Below are positions 59,093-64,000 of a DNA stretch of 64,000 nucleotides, in pieces. A program made the position numbers and the translations under genes. The DNA lies in NCBI GenBank assembly GCA_045629945.1, contig JAZQSE010000017.1:96748-160747 (forward strand). The letters run 5' to 3'. This DNA comes from UBA1765 sp045629945 (GTDB lineage Bacteria; Fibrobacterota; Fibrobacteria; Fibrobacterales; Fibrobacteraceae). Within the stretch, counting starts at the first letter, position 1. The number at the start of each line of letters is the position of its first letter. The notes beneath the pieces were generated by a model, which searched no databases, was not told the DNA's origin, and saw only the letters and a program-made list of their open reading frames with translations.

Positions 59093-59793
59093 TAAAGGCC
59101 ACAAGATTTTTTTAGCAATTGAACTTCTTTATCTGAAAGTTCGCGGTAATCACCGCTAGCTAAATCGCCTAAATCAATATCGGCGTAAGCAATGCGTTGT
59201 AAGTCTTCAATTTCATATCCAATTGCTGCCATCATTTTTCTGATTTCTCTGTTTTTACCTTCTGAAAGAACAAGCTCTATACAACCATCTTCAAAGAATA
59301 CAGCTTCCGCAAAACCTTTAATGCCATCTTCTAGATTAACTCCTTCGATTAATTTTTCAGCATCGGATTTTTTTACAGGAGAATCTGTCCAGACAAGGTA
59401 ATGCCTGAGGATTTTATATTTCGGTAAAGTAAGTCTGTGAGCGAGTTCGCCATCATCTGTAAAAAGCAATAAGCCACGGCTTTGTAAATCAAGTCGGCCA
59501 ATGTATTTCAAACCTTTATAACCTGGCGGCAAGAAATCATAAACAGTTTGTCTTTTTTGTGGGTCTTTGCAAGTACAAACGCAACCGGCTGGTTTATGAA
59601 AAGCGATAACAGTTGTTTTTTGAGGTAAAGAAAGTTTTTTGCCTTCAATTTCAACTATATCCGATTCTTGAACTTGTCGCCCAAGGTCTTGAACGATTTC
59701 TCCATTCACAGAAACTTTTTTTTCTTTAATGAGTTCATCTGCTGCTCGCCTTGAAGCAAAACCACACAAAGAAATAAATTTATTCAACCGCAT
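59092..59793 (-). CDS. Pseudouridine synthase, RsuA/RluB family
   Basis: Converts uridine to pseudouridine in rRNA. The 233-residue protein from ATG 59793 (GGAG seven bases upstream) has an N-terminal S4 RNA-binding domain (RLNKFISLCGFASRRAADEL, VSVNGEIVQDLG) and the catalytic Asp motif in IGRLDLQSRGLLLFTDDG, then EGKNREIRKMM. The frame extends upstream to 59904, but this is inside the exopolyphosphatase gene and not supported. The start overlaps that gene by 14 bases. Confidence 0.92.
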   Translation of the reverse strand: MRLNKFISLCGFASRRAADELIKEKKVSVNGEIVQDLGRQVQESDIVEIEGKKLSLPQKTTVIAFHKPAGCVCTCKDPQKRQTVYDFLPPGYKGLKYIGRLDLQSRGLLLFTDDGELAHRLTLPKYKILRHYLVWTDSPVKKSDAEKLIEGVNLEDGIKGFAEAVFFEDGCIELVLSEGKNREIRKMMAAIGYEIEDLQRIAYADIDLGDLASGDYRELSDKEVQLLKKSCGL

Positions 59794-60775
59794 GTTCATT
59801 CTCCGTTTGAACTTCAGGTGCAAGATTCTTTTTTTGAAATGGAAATTTTCTTTTAGGTTTTTCAGGCTCAGGAATTTCTTCTTGTGGAGGGTATAAAACA
59901 CCAAAACGTAAACCTGCAGTGCTTATGCGGAATGTTTCTACATGAAGCCTTTCTAAAAGAGAACGTAGCCAATAAAGCCCACAGATGATAACATCACTTC
60001 GGCCACCACCTAATCCAGGTAAAGCAGAGCGTAATTCCTTTGAAAGATTTACAATGCGCGTAATAGTCATTTCCAAATCATTCAAAGTCATTTCAATGCC
60101 TTCAAGTTTTTCGTAATCAAACTGAGGAATATTCAAAAAGACCATTGCCAAAGCGGTTGCTGTTCCGCCAACCAGAAAAACACTTTTTTTCGCAAATGCT
60201 TTAACCGGATTATTTTTTAAAGTTTCTTTAGCAAACGCTTTATATTCAGGCCCAGGGACAGCGCCCATTTTTTTGAAAAGTAAAAGTGCTCCGACAGGAA
60301 TAGACATAGATTTTTTTTGAAAGCAAAGTTCTGTCGAACCGCCACCAATATCTATTGTGACAATGTCTTCTCCATGCCATTCAGTAACAGCCCGGTATGT
60401 ATAAGAAGCTTCTTCTTCGCCAGAAATAATGCGAGGTCTTTTCCAAAGAGCTTTTTCTATAGAATCTAAAACTTCTTCTGCATTTTCTGCTTTACGCATA
60501 GCTTCTGTAGCTACGGCTTCATTTATTTTTGCCCCAAGTGCATGAATATCTGAGCGGAATCGGGAAAGAATTCTTGAAAGTTCTTCTTGCCTTTCTGCGG
60601 TAATTTTCCCTGATTCATAAATGTCTTCGCCAAGTCTGCAAACTTCAACTTTCTGGATTTTTGGAACAAGTTTTTCTTTTCCGTTTTCATCTGTTTCAAA
60701 AGCTGCAATCAAAAGAATGCAACTATGACTCCCAATATCAATAGCGGCTCTTAAATCAGGAAGTTTTTGTTTCAT
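59780..60775 (-). CDS. Ppx/GppA-type exopolyphosphatase or guanosine pentaphosphatase
   Basis: A 331-residue member of the ASKHA phosphatase group: AAIDIGSHSCILLIAAF, VATEAMRKAENA, ISGEEEASYTYRAV and IDIGGGSTEL. Shorter than two-domain Ppx (about 500), so it is the N-terminal catalytic region type. The C-terminal tail is Lys/Pro/Glu rich. It overlaps the pseudouridine synthase gene and is itself overlapped by 20 bases by the preceding gene, so all are one leftward unit. Confidence 0.88.
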   Translation of the reverse strand: MKQKLPDLRAAIDIGSHSCILLIAAFETDENGKEKLVPKIQKVEVCRLGEDIYESGKITAERQEELSRILSRFRSDIHALGAKINEAVATEAMRKAENAEEVLDSIEKALWKRPRIISGEEEASYTYRAVTEWHGEDIVTIDIGGGSTELCFQKKSMSIPVGALLLFKKMGAVPGPEYKAFAKETLKNNPVKAFAKKSVFLVGGTATALAMVFLNIPQFDYEKLEGIEMTLNDLEMTITRIVNLSKELRSALPGLGGGRSDVIICGLYWLRSLLERLHVETFRISTAGLRFGVLYPPQEEIPEPEKPKRKFPFQKKNLAPEVQTENEHAVE

Positions 60776-61100
60776 CTTTTTTTTCTTCCTTCGCGTTCAA
60801 AAGAGTTTCTTTGATTTTGTCTGCAAGCCTTGATGGATTGAGTAAAAATTCCTTTGCGCCAATAATGGCTTCTTCTACAATAGAAGCAGGGTAGAGTTCT
60901 GTCCAGGTAGCAACCATTTCTCCAGATTCAGAACCGAGCTCTTTGCCATCTTGTAATTCTTTTGCCATTTTAAGTGCAAGCAAAAGAGAAAGTTCAAACG
61001 CACGAGGGCAGTTTTTCCCTTCAAGAAGTTTTTCAATACGTTCAATTTGTTCTGTGAGAGTTTTGTTCTGGACTTCTTGTAAATCATTTTCTGAAATCAT
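60756..61100 (-). CDS. Hypothetical protein upstream of the exopolyphosphatase
   Basis: A 114-residue helical protein (LTEQIERIEKLLEGKN, RAFELSLLLALKMAKELQD, SIVEEAIIGAKEFLLNP). No family recognised. Overlaps the exopolyphosphatase start by 20 bases and follows hisH by about 20. Its size and helical nature resemble small exonuclease subunits, but the sequence does not match XseB. Confidence 0.55.
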   Translation of the reverse strand: MISENDLQEVQNKTLTEQIERIEKLLEGKNCPRAFELSLLLALKMAKELQDGKELGSESGEMVATWTELYPASIVEEAIIGAKEFLLNPSRLADKIKETLLNAKEEKKDETKTS

Positions 61101-61122
61101 AATTCAACCTTAATTATAAGCA

Positions 61123-61737
61123 TTAACCCCAAGCACAAAAGTTCTTTAAAAAACGAAGACCAACATCGCCACTTTTTTCTAAATGAAATTGAGCGGCCAT
61201 TAAATTTTCTTTACCGACAACACCTGGAAAAGTTTGTGTGCCGTAAGTTGTTTTTGCAAAAGCAAATTCTTCTTTAACAGAAGGGTGGTAAGAATGAACG
61301 TAATAGAATTCACTACCAGAAGGAATTCCTTTAAATAAATCGTGTTCTTTTGTCCAGTAAACTTGGTTCCAACCCATGTGCGGGATTTTTATACCAGGTT
61401 CATTTTGAAAACGAACGGCTTTACCTGGTAAAAGTGAAAGTGTTTTAACGCCACCATCTTCTTCACTTTCTTCTAAGATAATTTGGCAACCAATGCAAAT
61501 TCCAAGCACCGGATTTCCTTTTTGCACAACTTCGGTAATTGCTTCGCCAATACCTTTATTTATCAGAACTTCCATAGCAGAACGTGCAGCGCCAACACCA
61601 GGAAACACCAGTCTGTCGGCTAGTCGAATTTCTTCTGGCAAAGAACTAATGATAGGTTTTTCACCTATGTAAGTCAAAGCATTAGCAACAGAAGTTAAAT
61701 TACCTGCACCATAATCAACAACTACCAGGGAAGCCAT
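61123..61737 (-). CDS. hisH: Imidazole glycerol phosphate synthase, glutamine amidotransferase subunit
   Basis: Provides ammonia to HisF in histidine synthesis. The 204-residue protein (ATG 61737 after GAGG) has VVVDYGAGNLTSVANAL, the nucleophile cysteine in GICIGCQIILEESEE, GWNQVYW, YYVHSYHP and the AQFHLEKSG histidine-glutamate pair. The annotated frame starts at 61767, unsupported. HisF is not in the window. Confidence 0.95.
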   Translation of the reverse strand: MASLVVVDYGAGNLTSVANALTYIGEKPIISSLPEEIRLADRLVFPGVGAARSAMEVLINKGIGEAITEVVQKGNPVLGICIGCQIILEESEEDGGVKTLSLLPGKAVRFQNEPGIKIPHMGWNQVYWTKEHDLFKGIPSGSEFYYVHSYHPSVKEEFAFAKTTYGTQTFPGVVGKENLMAAQFHLEKSGDVGLRFLKNFCAWG

Positions 61738-61804
61738 AAAATCCTCTTGAAAATAAGAATGTCCCAAATATATAAATCTACAAGGGCATTTTCATTTTCT
61801 CCCC

Positions 61805-61832
61805 TTGACATTCAACATGATTGTTCTAAATT
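61805..61832 (+). promoter_or_regulatory. Probable promoter of tRNA-Thr
   Basis: TTGACA (61805-61810), 16-base spacer, TAAATT (61827-61832), nine bases before the tRNA. The -35 is perfect, the -10 is weak. Confidence 0.5.
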
Positions 61833-61841
61833 TGTCGCTAT

Positions 61842-61914
61842 GCCACTCTAGCTCAGTTGGTAGAGCAGCTGATTCGTAATCAGCAGGTCGGCGGTTCAAG
61901 TCCGCTGGGTGGCT
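61842..61914 (+). tRNA. tRNA-Thr (CGT anticodon)
   Basis: Cloverleaf of 73 nt. Acceptor GCCACTC pairs with GGGTGGC (one G-U), T discriminator; D arm GCTCAGTTGGTAGAGC; anticodon arm GCTGA-TTCGTAA-TCAGC with anticodon CGT; T arm GGCGGTTCAAGTCCGCT. CCA is not encoded. Confidence 0.93.
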
Positions 61915-61917
61915 CTC

Positions 61918-61947
61918 AAGTCTAGTCTCAGTACTAGACTTTTTTTA
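61918..61947 (+). terminator. Terminator after tRNA-Thr
   Basis: AAGTCTAGT (61918-61926) pairs with ACTAGACTT (61933-61941), 6-nt loop, followed by six T. Confidence 0.85.
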
Positions 61948-61993
61948 TGAACTTCTAGTTTAAAATCGTTTCTTTTCATAAAATTTTCTAAAT

Positions 61994-63766
61994 ATGGTCT
62001 TTATGAATCCAAATGGTGCCATAATTGTTCAAAGTAATCTTGAAATACTTGTAGAAATCCATAATCCTAATTATGAATCTGCACGGGATGCTATCGCTCC
62101 TTTTACAGAACTTGTAAAAAGTCCGGAGCATTTACATACTTATCGCATTTCTCATTTATCTCTTTGGAATGCTGCTGCAACTGGTTTAACAGCCAAAGAT
62201 ATTGAAGAACGCTTAGAATCGCAAAGTAAATACCCTATCCCCGTTTCTGTTCTGACAGAAATCGAAGATTATATGGGCCGTTATGGCTTACTCCAATTGC
62301 GTTTTGAAAATGGTCAATTGATTTTAAGTTCAGAAGATCCTGTCGCCTTTATGGAAATTTCGCAACTAAAAGAAATTGCTCCATTTATTGAAAAAAAATT
62401 ATCAAGCACTTCCGCTATTGTAAATGCCGAACGTCGTGGGCATATAAAAATGGCTTTAACCTTAGCCGGATTTCCTGTAGAAGATTTAGCAGGTTATACA
62501 GTTGGAGATCCATTGCCATTAAAACTCAGAGAAACAACACTTTCCGGAAACCCTTTTGAACTTCGCCATTACCAAAAAGAAGCCGCTCAAATCTTTTATG
62601 CTTCGGGTTCAGAAAAGGGCGGTTCTGGGGTGATAGTTTTGCCGTGTGGTTCTGGAAAAACAGTTATTGGTATGGCGACAATGGCGTTGATTCAAACAAA
62701 AACATTGATTCTCACTCCAAACGTTTCAGCCTCAAGACAATGGATAAGAGAATTATTGGACAAAACCACTTTAACAGAAGACCAGGTAAAAGAATATTCA
62801 GGAGAAGTCAAAGAAATTGGCCCGGTCACTATTGCGACATATCAGATTTTAACGCAAAGAAAACGCACCCCTAAAAAAACAGACGACAACGAAGAAAAAG
62901 AAGAATCAAAAGAACTCTCCTATTTCCCATTGTTCAGTGCAGAACATTGGGGTTTAATGATTTATGATGAAGTCCATTTGCTTCCGGCACCAGTATTTCG
63001 TTTAAGCGCTGAAATGCAAGCCACAAGGCGCATTGGCCTCACGGCAACACTTGTCCGCGAAGACGGCAAGGAAACAGAAGTATTCTCTTTAATCGGCCCT
63101 AAAAAATACGATATTCCATGGCGAGTTCTTGAAAGCCAGGGTTGGATAGCCAAAGCAGAATGCAACGAAATCCGCATTCCTATGAATGCAGAACTAAAAA
63201 TGAAATATGCATTAGCCAGTGTTCGGGAAAAAATCACTATTGCAAGCACCAATCCGGAAAAAACAGACATAGTAAAAAGGTTGCTTGGTTATTATGCAAA
63301 AGAAACCGACCGCATTTTAATTATCGGGCAATACATAGAACAACTAACGGCGCTTTCCGAAGAATTGAACATTCCTTTAATCACAGGTAAAACGCCAAAC
63401 AAAGAACGCGATGTTTTATACGATGCTTTCAGAAAAGGTTCGTTAAAAAATCTGATGATTTCTAAAGTCGGAAACTTTGCCATAGACTTGCCGGATGCCA
63501 ACGTTCTCATTCAGATTTCAGGAACTTTCGGCAGCCGTCAAGAAGAAGCCCAGCGTCTTGGTCGCGTCCTTCGCCCTAAAAGTGATGGCGGCGAAGCCCA
63601 TTTCTACAGCATTGTCACGCAAGATTCCAAAGAACAAGAATTTGCCATGAATCGCCAGTTATTCTTAACAGAGCAAGGCTATGCGTATAAAATTCTGAAA
63701 CGTGGCGATTGGGATATCCTTTCAAGAACGCCCGAAGAAATGCAGCAGATACATTCGATAAAATAA
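61994..63766 (+). CDS. Bacterial XPB-type DNA helicase
   Basis: A 590-residue superfamily 2 helicase similar to bacterial/archaeal XPB (Rad25). N-terminal 200 residues are the variable XPB-like domain; then LRHYQKEAAQIF, Walker A PCGSGKTVIG, DEVHLLPAP as the DEAH-type box, RRIGLTATLVREDGKE and the C-terminal RecA fold with IIGQYIEQL and RLGRVLRPKSDGG. Bacterial XPB unwinds DNA; it is scattered among bacteria and its role in repair is plausible. The nuclease partner Bax1 of archaea is not present. ATG 61994 or 62003. Confidence 0.9.
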   Translation: MVFMNPNGAIIVQSNLEILVEIHNPNYESARDAIAPFTELVKSPEHLHTYRISHLSLWNAAATGLTAKDIEERLESQSKYPIPVSVLTEIEDYMGRYGLLQLRFENGQLILSSEDPVAFMEISQLKEIAPFIEKKLSSTSAIVNAERRGHIKMALTLAGFPVEDLAGYTVGDPLPLKLRETTLSGNPFELRHYQKEAAQIFYASGSEKGGSGVIVLPCGSGKTVIGMATMALIQTKTLILTPNVSASRQWIRELLDKTTLTEDQVKEYSGEVKEIGPVTIATYQILTQRKRTPKKTDDNEEKEESKELSYFPLFSAEHWGLMIYDEVHLLPAPVFRLSAEMQATRRIGLTATLVREDGKETEVFSLIGPKKYDIPWRVLESQGWIAKAECNEIRIPMNAELKMKYALASVREKITIASTNPEKTDIVKRLLGYYAKETDRILIIGQYIEQLTALSEELNIPLITGKTPNKERDVLYDAFRKGSLKNLMISKVGNFAIDLPDANVLIQISGTFGSRQEEAQRLGRVLRPKSDGGEAHFYSIVTQDSKEQEFAMNRQLFLTEQGYAYKILKRGDWDILSRTPEEMQQIHSIK

Positions 63767-63803
63767 TTTTATACAAAGGGAGATGTCTCTCCCTCGCTTC
63801 AAC

Positions 63804-63853
63804 TGGCTTTGTTCTTTTTATCATCAATTCCGACAATAAAAAGAACAAAGCCA
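63804..63853. terminator. 18-bp hairpin after the XPB gene
   Basis: TGGCTTTGTTCTTTTTAT (63804-63821) is perfectly complementary to 63836-63853, 14-nt loop. A-rich and T-rich arms; likely terminator for the helicase gene and perhaps for a leftward unit beyond the window. Confidence 0.7.
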
Positions 63854-63854
63854 T

Positions 63855-64000
63855 TTTCCGCTACCCACTCGGGTACTCTCGCTCACACCGCTCTTTTTCG
63901 CATCTTTACACTTGCCCGCAGTTTTTGTTTTCAAGCTTCTTGTTGCGAACTACTTTTGTCATTACGAGACGTGCTGAATGCACGGCGTGGTAATCTCCTT
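63855..64000. repeat. Intergenic dispersed repeat at the right edge
   Basis: Bases 63955-64000 (CATTACGAGACGTG...GCACGGCGTGG) match 207-250 in direct orientation, with few differences. A second short unit (CTCGCTCACACCGCT) resembles a segment in the 32.4 kb region. No gene found. Confidence 0.65.

Noticed and set aside
60756..61100. Exonuclease VII small subunit (xseB)
   Set aside because: Similar size and helical, but the sequence lacks the XseB pattern and it is far from xseA.
63709..63993. 94-codon plus-strand frame at the right edge
   Set aside because: Overlaps the helicase end and runs through a hairpin and the dispersed repeat; no family resemblance.

Overview
The window looks like a chromosome segment of a low-GC member of the Fibrobacterota (a gut or rumen Fibrobacter relative). 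The evidence is a secreted protein with a Fibrobacter-type major paralogous (FISUMP) domain at 51.7-52.8 kb, a GH5 cellulase lipoprotein at 55.9-57.1 kb, several small signal-peptide beta-barrel/OmpA proteins (Gram-negative envelope) and a strong AT bias with TATATT-like -10 boxes. The genus is an inference; no rRNA or marker comparison was possible.

Core regions. 0.6-20 kb: release factor 3, an MBOAT/AlgX-like acyl-transfer pair, thyA-folA, xseA, a lipoprotein/OmpA/Phd operon, then cimA-hisD-scpB-mutS-HD hydrolase, an atypical alpha/beta hydrolase and htpG. 31.2-48.3 kb: terC, alaS, a GSCFA protein, a degenerate GGDEF protein, a radical-SAM/DUF2344 protein, outer-membrane and LtaS-like proteins, and a leftward run rpsP-rimM-trmD-rplS-two cNMP-binding proteins-yajC-def. 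48.5-64 kb: B12-type radical SAM protein, MORN-repeat protein, hemB, FISUMP protein, GNAT, cyclophilin, tRNA-Ala, an Ala/Asp/Ser-rich outer-membrane protein, GH5 cellulase, solute-binding lipoprotein, tRNA-Arg, a phosphatase/pseudouridine synthase/Ppx cluster, hisH, tRNA-Thr and a bacterial XPB helicase.

The accessory island lies between htpG and terC (about 20.1-31.1 kb). It holds an Rpn-family nuclease of visibly higher GC, two copies of a structured repeat that look like non-coding RNA units, a type II restriction-modification pair whose methyltransferase is interrupted by one in-frame TGA, and two cassettes with the same gene order: XRE regulator, ImmA/IrrE peptidase, DUF4417-like protein, a small toxin-like protein, a small orphan protein. 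The DUF4417-like proteins of the two cassettes can be aligned by eye, while the toxin-like and last genes are unrelated, as expected for a conserved core with exchangeable toxin/immunity cargo. Remnants of a LlaJI-type restriction enzyme and of a DUF4143 ATPase lie in the same island. No integrase, transposase or att site was recognised.

Intergenic DNA carries a dispersed repeat family (0.17-0.5, 19.8, 21.5, 32.2-32.5 and 63.9-64.0 kb), including ~45-bp stretches at the left edge that recur inverted near 32.3-32.5 kb. Most operons end in strong hairpin terminators.
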